Assembly: GCA_023433585.1 (NCBI GenBank)
Contig: JAEZCL010000157.1
Location: forward strand, 1-22,701
DNA: 22,701 nucleotides
Source of the DNA: Pseudomonadota bacterium
GTDB lineage: Bacteria; Pseudomonadota; Alphaproteobacteria; Caulobacterales; Caulobacteraceae
Reading direction: 5' to 3'
Of the stretch, positions 1 through 6,974 are shown piece after piece; the stretch's first letter is position 1; each line of letters opens with the position of its first letter. The notes beneath the pieces were generated by a model. It worked only from the letters and a program-made list of their open reading frames with translations, did not search any database and was not told the origin of the DNA. Made by a program: the position numbers and the translations under genes.

Positions 1-47
1 CCCTCCCCACACCCCGGCCCGCGGCCCCCATGCGGCCGCCGCCCCGG

Positions 48-70
48 CCCTCTCCCACAAGGGGAGAGGG
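48..70 (-). terminator. Hairpin downstream of rplS, probable terminator or small intergenic repeat
   Basis: A perfect inverted repeat, CCCTCTCCC at 48-56 and GGGAGAGGG at 62-70, encloses a 5-nt loop. It begins 12 bp beyond the rplS stop codon, where a terminator for the minus-strand operon is expected. No T-run follows it on the minus strand, so classic intrinsic termination is not proven. From memory, very similar short palindromes recur in intergenic DNA of many alphaproteobacteria, so it may be a dispersed repeat. The rest of 1-82 is GC-rich and shows no gene. Confidence 0.5.
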
Positions 71-82
71 GAAAGGATCAGA

Positions 83-508
83 TCAGGCCTCGTCGCCGGC
101 CTTCTCGCCGGTTCCGGTTTCCGGAACGATGGCGGCCTTGTCCTTGCGCACGGTCTGGCGCTCGGCGATGCGGGCCGACTTGCCGCGACGGTCGCGCAGG
201 TAATAGAGCTTGGCCCGGCGCACGACGCCGCGACGCTTGACCTCGATGGATTCGATGTTGGGCGACAGGATCGGGAATTTGCGTTCCACGCCTTCGCCGA
301 ACGAGATCTTGCGCACGGTGAAGGTCTCGTTGACGCCGGTTCCGTCACGGGCGATGCACACGCCCTCGAAGGCCTGAACGCGCTCGCGCTCGCCTTCCTT
401 GATCTTCACATGGACGCGCAGGGTGTCGCCGGGGCGGAATTCGGGGATGTCGCGGCCTTCCAGGACGCGGGCCTTCTCTTCAGCGGCGAGCTGCTGAACG
501 ATATTCAT
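83..508 (-). CDS. rplS: 50S ribosomal protein L19
   Basis: The 141-residue product starts MNIVQQLAAEEKARVLEGR and carries the L19 core: a PEFRPGDTLRVHVKIKEG region near residues 23-40, QAFEGVCIARDGTG, FTVRKISFGEGVERKFP, and the basic KRRGVVRRAKLYYLRDRRGK segment near residues 93-112. L19 sits at the interface of the 30S and 50S subunits. The frame stays open far upstream, but the start at 508 is clear: an AGGAGA Shine-Dalgarno lies six bases upstream and the protein begins where L19 normally does. The start overlaps the trmD stop in an ATGA arrangement, implying translational coupling. The acidic C-terminal tail (about 20 residues) is slightly longer than in E. coli. It is the last gene of the minus-strand run. 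Confidence 0.97.
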   Translation of the reverse strand: MNIVQQLAAEEKARVLEGRDIPEFRPGDTLRVHVKIKEGERERVQAFEGVCIARDGTGVNETFTVRKISFGEGVERKFPILSPNIESIEVKRRGVVRRAKLYYLRDRRGKSARIAERQTVRKDKAAIVPETGTGEKAGDEA

Positions 509-1233
509 TTTTCTTCTCCTCGGGCTTTCGCGCCCTTTAGCTGTGATTTGGCGAGATGCTGCGCCCAGAGGTCCGGTCGCCGCTCCCGCGTGGTCTTCTC
601 CCGTTGCTCCTGACGCCATCTGGCGACCTTCTGATGGTCGCCCGACAGCAGGACCTCGGGAATGTCGAACCCCTCGAACGTCCGCGGCCGAGTGTACTGC
701 GGATGCTCCAGAAGCCCGTCCTCGAAGCTTTCCGAACTCAGGCTTTCGGCCTGGCCCAGCACTCCGGGGATCAGTCGCACGCACGCCTCGATCACCACCA
801 TCGCCGCCGCCTCGCCCCCGGCGAGAACCGCGTCTCCGACGCTGACCTCCTCGAACCCCCGGGCGTCGAGCACCCGCTGGTCCACCCCCTCGAACCGGCC
901 GCACAGGACCGTGATCCCGTCCGCCTCGGCCCATTGCTTCACACGCGCCTGGGTCAGGGGCCGGCCCCGCGCGCTCATGTACAAAAGCGGCCGCCGCAAC
1001 CCCGCCACGCTGTCGAGCGCCCTGGCCACCACGTCCGCCTTCAACACCTGTCCCGGCCCGCCACCCGCAGGGGTGTCGTCCAGGAAGCCGCGCTTATCGT
1101 CGGAAAAGTTCCGAATGTCCACCGTTTCCAGCGACCACAGGTTCCGCTCGCGCCACGCCGTGCCGATCAGCGACACGCCGAGCGGACCCGGGAAGGCCTC
1201 GGGAAACATGGTCAGGACGGTGGCGGTGAACAT
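505..1233 (-). CDS. trmD: tRNA (guanine-37-N1)-methyltransferase
   Basis: The 242-residue product matches TrmD, which transfers methyl from S-adenosylmethionine to N1 of G37 in tRNAs reading codons that start with C or G, preventing +1 frameshifts. Visible family features are the N-terminal FTATVLTMFPEAFPGPLGVS, DDTPAGGGPGQVLKADV, LYMSARGRPLTQ, the knot region GRFEGVDQRV...VGDAVLAGGEAAAM, and SFEDGLLEHPQYTRP containing the catalytic Asp, then the C-terminal VLLSGDHQKVARWR. Length is normal. The stop overlaps rplS by 4 bp. The upstream neighbour is fabI, 22 bp away, rather than the usual rimM, so trmD is probably transcribed with fabI. The start at 1233 has only a weak GGGGCG-type ribosome site. 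Confidence 0.97.
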   Translation of the reverse strand: MFTATVLTMFPEAFPGPLGVSLIGTAWRERNLWSLETVDIRNFSDDKRGFLDDTPAGGGPGQVLKADVVARALDSVAGLRRPLLYMSARGRPLTQARVKQWAEADGITVLCGRFEGVDQRVLDARGFEEVSVGDAVLAGGEAAAMVVIEACVRLIPGVLGQAESLSSESFEDGLLEHPQYTRPRTFEGFDIPEVLLSGDHQKVARWRQEQREKTTRERRPDLWAQHLAKSQLKGAKARGEEK

Positions 1234-1255
1234 GAGCGGTCGCCCCGAAGCGGCG

Positions 1256-2077
1256 TCAGCCCTCGGAATCGTCTCCCAGACCCATCATGTGGAAGCCCGC
1301 GTCCACGTGAACGACTTCGCCGGTGGCGGAGAGGCCCAGGTCGGAAAGCAGCCACAGGGCGCATCCGGCGACGCCCTCCATGGAGGTGTCTTCCTTCATG
1401 GCGCTCATGGCGCGGCCCTGGGCGATCATGCCCCGGCCGCCCGAGATGCCCGCCAGCGACAGGGTGCGCATGGCGCCGGCCGAGATGGCGTTCACCCGGA
1501 TGCCCTTCGGCCCCAGGTCGCGGGCGATGTAGCGGGTGGCCGCCTCGAGCCCGGCCTTGGCCACGCCCATGGTGTTGTAGTTCGGGATGGCCCGCTCGGC
1601 GCCCAGATAGGTCATGGTCACCATGGACCCGCCGTTCGGCATCAGTTTCGAGGCCCGCCGGGCCACGTCCACGAAACTGAACACCGAGATGTTCATGGCC
1701 AGAAGGAAGCTGTCGCGGGTGGTGTTGTCCACGAACGAACCCTGCAGCTCGTTCTTGTCGGCGAAGGCGACGGAGTGGACCACGAAGTCCAGCGTGCCGA
1801 ATTCCTTCTCGATCTCGGCGAAGGCGGCGTCCATGGAGGCGTCGTCGGTGACGTCGGCGGGGACGATCAGCCTGGCGCCCACGCTCTCGGCCAGCGGGCG
1901 CACCCGCCGCTCCAGCCCCTCGCCCAGATAGGTGAAGGCCAGCTCGGCGCCCTGGGCCGCCAGCTGCGAGGCGATGCCCCAGGCGATGGAGTTGGAATTG
2001 GCCACCCCCAGGATCAGGCCCTTCTTGCCCTTCATCAGGTCGCCCTTGGGCATGTTCCAGCTGGATTCGGCGGCCAT
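1256..2077 (-). CDS. fabI: Enoyl-[acyl-carrier-protein] reductase (NADH), FabI
   Basis: This 273-residue short-chain dehydrogenase catalyses the last step of fatty acid elongation, reducing trans-2-enoyl-ACP with NAD(P)H; it is the triclosan target class. The FabI-specific nucleotide site is seen as GLILGVANSNSIAWGIA near residues 20-36. The active site has Tyr157 (TYLGAERA) and the Tyr-X6-Lys pair Tyr167/Lys174 (YNTMGVAK). The C-terminus has GEVVHVDAGFHMMG. The start at 2077 has an AGGAGA ribosome site about seven bases upstream. It has about a dozen residues before the LMKGKKGL block. The fic gene ends 24 bp upstream and trmD starts 22 bp downstream on the same strand, so fabI may now depend on a promoter at or before fic. 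Confidence 0.97.
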   Translation of the reverse strand: MAAESSWNMPKGDLMKGKKGLILGVANSNSIAWGIASQLAAQGAELAFTYLGEGLERRVRPLAESVGARLIVPADVTDDASMDAAFAEIEKEFGTLDFVVHSVAFADKNELQGSFVDNTTRDSFLLAMNISVFSFVDVARRASKLMPNGGSMVTMTYLGAERAIPNYNTMGVAKAGLEAATRYIARDLGPKGIRVNAISAGAMRTLSLAGISGGRGMIAQGRAMSAMKEDTSMEGVAGCALWLLSDLGLSATGEVVHVDAGFHMMGLGDDSEG

Positions 2078-2101
2078 CAGAATCTCCTATTTGCGGCCTG
2101 T

Positions 2102-3220
2102 TCACCTGAAAACAGGGCGGCCTTCAGTCAAGTTGATCAAATCCCTCAGGGCGTAGACGGAGGGAATTCTTCCTGCGCCTTCCCGGATGCGATGAACGAT
2201 CCCCGCCGTCTCAAATGTCCGAAGCATATTATTGGCGGTGACCCGATTGTTGAAACCGGCCCGCTTGGCGAAATCGGGAGCCTGAATGATGGGCTTGGCG
2301 AAAAGCGTGTCTATGGCGGAGACCGCGAATTGCGAGTGTGTAAGTTCTACAGCTTTGCGTTTCAACTCTTCATAGAGGTCGAGGACCGCCTGCACCTTGG
2401 CCAGGTTAATTTCGGCCTGTGCGATTACGGCGCCGGTGAAGAAGACGAGCCAGCCTTGCCAGTCGCCACGTTCAGTTATGGCGAGTAGACGATCATAATA
2501 TTCACCCCTGTGACGTTCCAGGTATTCCGACAGATAGAAAACGGGCTGCGTCAGCACACCGCGTTGATAGAGTAAAAGCGGTATGAGCATGCGGCCAAGT
2601 CGCCCATTTCCGTCCATGAAGGGGTGAATAATCTCGAATTGGGCATGAGCCACGGCGACCTGGAACACGGGATCGTCGAGCGTCGTTTGCAGATAAGTCT
2701 CCCAGGCTTCGAGGGCAGACTCCATAATCAAGGGAGACGGCGGGACGAAACGCGCCTCTTTGATCGTGTCCCCATGCTTGCCGATAAAGTTCTGCTCCTG
2801 ACGAAACGCGCCGGGTCGTTTGTTACGGCCGCGCACACCCTGCATGAGTCGTTGGTGCGCAGACTTTATCATTGAAAGGGACAAGGGCCTGTCGGTCAGC
2901 CCGCTTTCCGCAATTTTCACGGCGGCGCGGTAATTGGCGATTTCCTCCAGATCACCGCGTGAACGCTCTGTGTGACCGCCCAAACCAGCATCATGTTGAA
3001 GCACTTCATCCAGGGTCGCTTGGGTTCCCTCGATGCGGGATGTCAGAACCGCTTCGTTGACTGTCAGCGGAGAAAGCAAAACAGCTGGGTCTTTAAGAGT
3101 CCGCAGCATTCCATCATAGCGAGCCAGGGCGGCGTTCGCCTTGCCGACGCACGGCAGTAATGCCCGCCAGTCCAGCTCGGTCGGCGGCAGCGCATCAGGG
3201 ATACATGGCTGTTTTAGCAT
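2102..3220 (-). CDS. Fic family protein (putative protein adenylyltransferase) with C-terminal helix-turn-helix
   Basis: The product carries the Fic motif HPFMDGNGRLGR (residues 199-210 from the ATG at 3220), which in this family positions ATP and supplies the catalytic His for AMPylation of hydroxyl side chains. An N-terminal TSRIEG (residues 60-65) fits the autoinhibitory (S/T)xxxE(G/N) helix, so this is a class II Fic protein held inactive by its own Glu64. The C-terminal 80 residues (TLFAKPIIQAPDFAKRAGFNNRVTANNMLRTFE) resemble a winged helix, typical of the Fic/DUF4172-like group. A GTG start at 3235 (377 aa) is possible; neither start has a good ribosome site. Base composition is clearly less GC-rich than neighbours, and the gene separates fabB from fabI, both pointing to horizontal acquisition. 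The target protein is unknown. Confidence 0.93.
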   Translation of the reverse strand: MLKQPCIPDALPPTELDWRALLPCVGKANAALARYDGMLRTLKDPAVLLSPLTVNEAVLTSRIEGTQATLDEVLQHDAGLGGHTERSRGDLEEIANYRAAVKIAESGLTDRPLSLSMIKSAHQRLMQGVRGRNKRPGAFRQEQNFIGKHGDTIKEARFVPPSPLIMESALEAWETYLQTTLDDPVFQVAVAHAQFEIIHPFMDGNGRLGRMLIPLLLYQRGVLTQPVFYLSEYLERHRGEYYDRLLAITERGDWQGWLVFFTGAVIAQAEINLAKVQAVLDLYEELKRKAVELTHSQFAVSAIDTLFAKPIIQAPDFAKRAGFNNRVTANNMLRTFETAGIVHRIREGAGRIPSVYALRDLINLTEGRPVFR

Positions 3221-3239
3221 ATGATTATGCCGCACACCC

Positions 3240-3291
3240 TACACAACGCCCGCCGTTTGAAAAGTAAAAACGTAAATCAGCTTACACAACG
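3240..3291 (-). promoter_or_regulatory. AT-rich fic upstream region with paired TACACAACG direct repeats
   Basis: TACACAACG occurs at 3240-3248 and again at 3283-3291, 43 bp apart (about four helical turns), flanking an AT-rich core with runs of A at 3260-3270. This lies just upstream of fic on the minus strand and is a plausible promoter with paired regulator sites. No convincing -35/-10 pair could be picked, and the regulator is unknown. Fic has its own HTH domain and could act here, which is inference. Confidence 0.35.
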
Positions 3292-3303
3292 GCGTTAACG
3301 ACA

Positions 3304-3341
3304 ATCCGACCTATCACGAACACGCTCGCGATAGGTCGGAT
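3304..3341 (-). terminator. 12-bp inverted repeat between fabB and fic
   Basis: ATCCGACCTATC at 3304-3315 pairs perfectly with GATAGGTCGGAT at 3330-3341 across a 14-nt loop, and two further pairs can form after one mismatch. It starts 19 bp after the fabB stop on the minus strand, so a terminator for fabA-fabB is the simplest reading. The sequence after the stem on that strand (TTGTCGTTAACG) lacks a long T-run. It could also be an operator for fic or mark an insertion boundary. Confidence 0.5.
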
Positions 3342-3360
3342 GCTCCTGCAGCTTACATGG

Positions 3361-4578
3361 TCACACCTTCGACAGGATCACGCAGCCGTTGGTGCCGCCG
3401 AAGCCGAAGGAGTTGGACATGACGGTGGTCAGTTCGCCGTCCTTGCGTTCGCGCAGGATGGGAAGGTCGGCGAAATCGGGGTCGAGGTTTTCGATGTGCG
3501 CGCTTTCGGCGGCAAAGCTTTCCTGCATCATCAAGAGGCAATAGATCGCCTCCTGGGCTCCGGCGGCGCCCAGGCTATGGCCGGTCAGGGACTTGGTGGA
3601 GGAGATCATCGGCGCCTTGTCGGCCCCGAAGACGCGGCGGATGGCGTCGGTCTCCTTGGCGTCGCCCACGGGGGTCGAGGTGCCGTGCGGGTTCAGATAG
3701 TCGATCTTGCGGTTCCCGGCCTGCTCCAGCGCCAGCTTCATGCAGCGCTCGGCGCCTTCGCCGGAGGGCGCCACCATGTCATAGCCGTCGGAATTGGCGG
3801 CGTAGCCGACGATCTCGGCGTAGATCTTGGCGCCGCGCGCCTTGGCCCGCTCATACTCTTCCAGAACCAGGATGCCCGCGCCGCCGGCGATGACGAAGCC
3901 GTCGCGGTCCTTGTCATAGGCGCGGCTGGCCACGGCGGGGGTGTCGTTGAAGTTCGACGACATGGCGCCCATGGCGTCGAACAGATTGGACAGGGTCCAG
4001 TCGATCTCCTCGCAGCCCCCGGCGAAGACCACGTCCTGCTTGCCCCAGGCGATCTGTTCGGCCGCCGCGCCGATGCAGTGCACCGAGGTCGCGCAGGCCG
4101 AACTGATCGAATAGTTGATGCCCTTGATCTGGAACCAGGTGGCCAGGACGGCCGAGGGGCCCGAGGACATGGCCTTGGGCACCGCGAACGGGCCGATGCG
4201 CTTGGGTCCGCGCGTACGGGTGGTCTCCGCCGCCTCGACGATGGTGCGGGTCGAGGGGCCGCCGTCGCCGACGATCAGGCCGATGCGCTCGTGCCGGATC
4301 TCTTCGGCCGTCATGCCGCAATCGTTCAGCGCTTGCTCGAAGGCGATGTGCGCCCAGGCGGTGCCCGGCGCCAGGAAACGGGCCGCGCGGCGGTCCACCA
4401 GCGTCGTCCAGTCCTCGATCTTCGGCGGGGCGTGGACCTGCGAACGGAAGCCCAGCTCGGCGTATTCCGGCGCGGCCACGACACCCGAGCGGGCCTCGCG
4501 CAGGGATTTAGCGACCTCCCCGGCGTCCTTGCCGATGGAGGATACGATCCCAAGTCCCGTAATCACCACACGCCGCAT
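3361..4578 (-). CDS. fabB: 3-oxoacyl-ACP synthase I (beta-ketoacyl-ACP synthase, FabB type)
   Basis: The 405-residue thiolase-fold enzyme condenses malonyl-ACP with acyl-ACP and, in FabA/FabB organisms, elongates the cis-3-decenoyl intermediate for unsaturated fatty acids. The catalytic Cys162 is in SSACATS, with His298 in NPHGTSTPVGD, Lys329 and His334 in STKSLTGHSLGAAG. The C-terminal SNSFGFGGTNGCVIL is the standard KAS signature. Pairing directly with fabA (53 bp upstream) and the FabB-like length favour FabB over FabF. The ATG at 4578 is preceded by a GAGGAAAA ribosome site. The protein is presumably cytoplasmic. It is followed by an inverted repeat and then by fic on the same strand. Confidence 0.95.
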   Translation of the reverse strand: MRRVVITGLGIVSSIGKDAGEVAKSLREARSGVVAAPEYAELGFRSQVHAPPKIEDWTTLVDRRAARFLAPGTAWAHIAFEQALNDCGMTAEEIRHERIGLIVGDGGPSTRTIVEAAETTRTRGPKRIGPFAVPKAMSSGPSAVLATWFQIKGINYSISSACATSVHCIGAAAEQIAWGKQDVVFAGGCEEIDWTLSNLFDAMGAMSSNFNDTPAVASRAYDKDRDGFVIAGGAGILVLEEYERAKARGAKIYAEIVGYAANSDGYDMVAPSGEGAERCMKLALEQAGNRKIDYLNPHGTSTPVGDAKETDAIRRVFGADKAPMISSTKSLTGHSLGAAGAQEAIYCLLMMQESFAAESAHIENLDPDFADLPILRERKDGELTTVMSNSFGFGGTNGCVILSKV

Positions 4579-4631
4579 GTTTTCCTCGTCCTTGCCGTTG
4601 TTCGGCGGCCGCCTGAGTTAGAAATTCGAAA

Positions 4632-5174
4632 TCAGCCGGCGGTTTCCGGCGTGGCCGGCTCTTGCGCGCCGAACAGACCCACGCGCATGTCCTTGGCCAC
4701 ATAGATAGGCACGCCGTCCGCCTCCAGCACCCCGTCGGCGATGCCCATGACCAGGCGCCGATTGATGACCCGCTTCAGGTGGACCTTGTAAACCACGCGC
4801 TTGATGTCCGGCGTCACCTGGCCGGTGAATTTGACCTCGCCGACGCCGAGCGCCCGGCCTCGTCCCGGTGCGCCGGTCCAGCCCAGGAAGAAACCCACCA
4901 GCTGCCACATGGCGTCCAGGCCCAGGCAGCCGGGCATGACAGGATCGCCGATGAAGTGGCACTGGAAGAACCAGAGGTCCGGATGGATGTCGAGTTCCGC
5001 CTCCACATAGCCTTTCCCATGATCGCCGCCGTCCATTGTGATGGTCTTGATGCGGTCGAACATCAGCATGGGCGGCGCGGGAAGCTGGGCGTTGCCCGGG
5101 CCGAACAGCTCGCCCCGGCCGCTGGCCAGAAGCGCCTCGTGGTCGAAGGACGAGGGATAGGGCGATTGGGTCAC
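4632..5174 (-). CDS. fabA: 3-hydroxydecanoyl-ACP dehydratase/isomerase
   Basis: The 180-residue hot-dog-fold enzyme dehydrates 3-hydroxydecanoyl-ACP and isomerises trans-2- to cis-3-decenoyl-ACP, the branch point to unsaturated fatty acids. The active-site pair is visible as His73 in QCHFIGDPVMPGC and Asp87 in LGLDAMWQLVGF. The rest matches FabA: ALGVGEVKFTGQVTP and the C-terminal KDMRVGLF. The start is a GTG at 5174 with GGAG six bases upstream, giving the usual FabA N-terminus (SSFDHEALLASGRGELFG). A promoter is expected in 5175-5277, after the SH3-protein gene, but no clear -35/-10 elements were recognised. It probably forms an operon with fabB. Confidence 0.97.
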   Translation of the reverse strand: MTQSPYPSSFDHEALLASGRGELFGPGNAQLPAPPMLMFDRIKTITMDGGDHGKGYVEAELDIHPDLWFFQCHFIGDPVMPGCLGLDAMWQLVGFFLGWTGAPGRGRALGVGEVKFTGQVTPDIKRVVYKVHLKRVINRRLVMGIADGVLEADGVPIYVAKDMRVGLFGAQEPATPETAG

Positions 5175-5277
5175 GGGCGGCTCCGTCCTGGCCGTCGCCG
5201 GACAGGGCGAGGGCGTTTGCTCAAGACGGGCGGTTACACGACGCGGGGGCGCCGCTCAACCTTCGTGGCGCGGACGT

Positions 5278-5841
5278 TCAGCGCGCCGGGGCCGGACCGG
5301 CCGGGGCCGAGGCGGGGCATTGGGCGCGCTCCTGCACCCCGAACAGGGCCTCCTGCGGCGCCCATCCGCGCTGGCCGCCCGCCTGCACCCGGCACCAGCC
5401 GTCCTCGCATCGGTCCAGGGTCACGATCGCCCGGGCGGCCAGGCGGGCGCGCACGCTCCCACGGTCGTTCGGCCCCGCACGCAGGTCCAGCAGGGCGCCA
5501 GTGCGGTTGAAAGCCGTGCGGCGTCCGGAGGTGATGGTGCGGTGGACCCAGGCCACGTTCCCCTCGGGATCGCAGACCTTGCGCCAGTCCCGCGTCTCGG
5601 CGATCACCTGCACCGGCAGGCCCGCAGCCTGGTATTCCCACAGGATCCGGTGATCCAGTCCGGGACCCTGGCGCGCGCGGGCGGGACTGGACTTGATGGA
5701 CACCCAGCGCGGCACGTCAAAGCCCGAGGGCGTGGGGCGTCCGTCCGGCATCTGGGCCGCACCGCCCAGGCCCAGCGCCAGTCCGGCCGCCGTCGTGACC
5801 GCAACCAGGCTTTTGACCCTTCCCGCCGCTTTGCTAGACAC
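5278..5841 (-). CDS. Secreted protein with two bacterial SH3 domains
   Basis: The likely GTG start at 5841 gives about 187 residues beginning VSSKAAGRVKSLVAVTTAAG, a basic n-region followed by a hydrophobic stretch typical of a Sec signal peptide. Two SH3-like repeats follow. The first (around residues 45-115) has VSIKSSPARARQGPG and RDWRKVCDPEGNVAWVHR. The second (around 118-175) has LLDLRAGPNDRGSVRARL and EDGWCRVQAGGQRGWAP. This is the pattern of the SH3_4-type proteins of alphaproteobacteria, thought to bind peptidoglycan or other envelope ligands. The frame is open further upstream, but that would overlap the divergent dehydrogenase start and remove the signal peptide from the N-terminus. 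The precise role is unknown. Confidence 0.8.
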   Translation of the reverse strand: MSSKAAGRVKSLVAVTTAAGLALGLGGAAQMPDGRPTPSGFDVPRWVSIKSSPARARQGPGLDHRILWEYQAAGLPVQVIAETRDWRKVCDPEGNVAWVHRTITSGRRTAFNRTGALLDLRAGPNDRGSVRARLAARAIVTLDRCEDGWCRVQAGGQRGWAPQEALFGVQERAQCPASAPAGPAPAR

Positions 5842-5896
5842 GTTCTGAATTCCCTGAACGCGGCGGCGCGTCCGCCGCCCCAGCTCGAAAGCCCCT

Positions 5897-6883
5897 ATGT
5901 CCGCCAGCAAGCTTAAGGTCGTGCTAACCAGACGGCTGCCCGACGCCGTCGAGACGCGCATGCGCGAGCTGTTCGACGCCGAGCTGAATCTGACCGACAC
6001 GGCCTTGGACCGGGCCGCGCTTCAGGCCGCCGTGCGGCGGGCCGACATCCTTGTGCCGACCATCACCGACCGCATCGACGCCGAGCTGATCGCCGGGGCG
6101 GGGGATCAGCTGAAGATGATCGCCAATTTCGGCGCGGGCGTGGACCATATCGATGTGGAGGCGGCGGTGGGCCGGGGGATCATCGTCACCAACACCCCCG
6201 GCGTCCTGACCGAGGACACCGCCGACCTGGCCATGACCCTGATCCTGGCGGTGTCGCGCCGCGTCGTCGAAGGCGCCCAGGTCATGGCCGAGGGCCGGTT
6301 CGCGGGCTGGACCCCCACATGGATGAATGGACGCAAGCTGTGGGGCAAGCGGCTGGGGATCGTCGGCATGGGCCGCATCGGCCAGGCCCTGGCGCGCCGG
6401 GCCAAGGCCTTCGGGCTTCAGGTCCACTATCACAACAGGAAACCGGTCAGCGCGGCGATCGAGGCGGAGCTGGGCGCCACCTACTGGGACGACCTGGACC
6501 AGATGCTCTCGCGCATGGACCTGATCTCGCTGAACACGCCGGCGACGCGCGAGACGCATCATCTGATCTCGGCCGAGCGGCTGGCGCTGCTCCAGCCGCA
6601 CGTGATCCTGGTGAACACCGCGCGGGGCGAGCTGATCGACGAGGCGGCCCTGGCCGAAGCGGTGCGGGAAAAGGCCATCGCCGGGGTCGGGCTGGACGTG
6701 TTCGAGCATGAGCCCCGGGTGCATCCCGGTCTGGTGGGCCACGCCAATGTGGTGCTGCTGCCCCATCTGGGCTCGGCCACCCTGGAGACCCGCCGCGACA
6801 TGGGCGAGCGGGTGATCCTGAACGTCATGACCTTCCAGAACGGCCACCGCCCGCCGGACCGCGTGATCCCGGCGATGCTTTGA
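5897..6883 (+). CDS. D-isomer-specific 2-hydroxyacid dehydrogenase (glyoxylate/hydroxypyruvate reductase-like)
   Basis: The 328-residue product reduces a 2-oxoacid to a D-2-hydroxyacid, or the reverse, with NAD(P)H; glyoxylate or hydroxypyruvate is the likely substrate class. The dinucleotide-binding motif is GMGRIG at residues 157-162. The catalytic triad of the family is seen as Arg243 (NTARGELID), Glu272 (DVFEHEP) and His290 (LLPHLGSAT). The substrate-binding NFGAGVDHID is near residue 77. Arg181 (NRKP) after the second beta strand suggests NADP preference, as in GRHPR-like enzymes. The ATG at 5897 has a weak ribosome site. It diverges from the SH3 gene across about 55 bp, which must hold both promoters. 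The exact substrate cannot be read from the sequence. Confidence 0.9.
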   Translation: MSASKLKVVLTRRLPDAVETRMRELFDAELNLTDTALDRAALQAAVRRADILVPTITDRIDAELIAGAGDQLKMIANFGAGVDHIDVEAAVGRGIIVTNTPGVLTEDTADLAMTLILAVSRRVVEGAQVMAEGRFAGWTPTWMNGRKLWGKRLGIVGMGRIGQALARRAKAFGLQVHYHNRKPVSAAIEAELGATYWDDLDQMLSRMDLISLNTPATRETHHLISAERLALLQPHVILVNTARGELIDEAALAEAVREKAIAGVGLDVFEHEPRVHPGLVGHANVVLLPHLGSATLETRRDMGERVILNVMTFQNGHRPPDRVIPAML

Positions 6884-6974
6884 GGTTGCGGATCGCCGGT
6901 TGACGACACGTCTCCGGATGGTCGACCTTGGGTTGCTGGCGTCGCGCCGGCGCTCACAGAGCCGGGGGGCCTCC

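Noticed and set aside
509..934. Upstream extension of the rplS frame by more than 140 codons
   Set aside because: The extension is Arg/Gly-rich, lies inside trmD in another frame, and L19 has a normal start at 508 with a good ribosome site.
662..2488. Long open frame on the plus strand opposite trmD, fabI and fic
   Set aside because: Its translation is rich in His, Gly, Arg and Gln without any known motif and lies antisense to three clear genes. High GC content removes stop codons in such frames.
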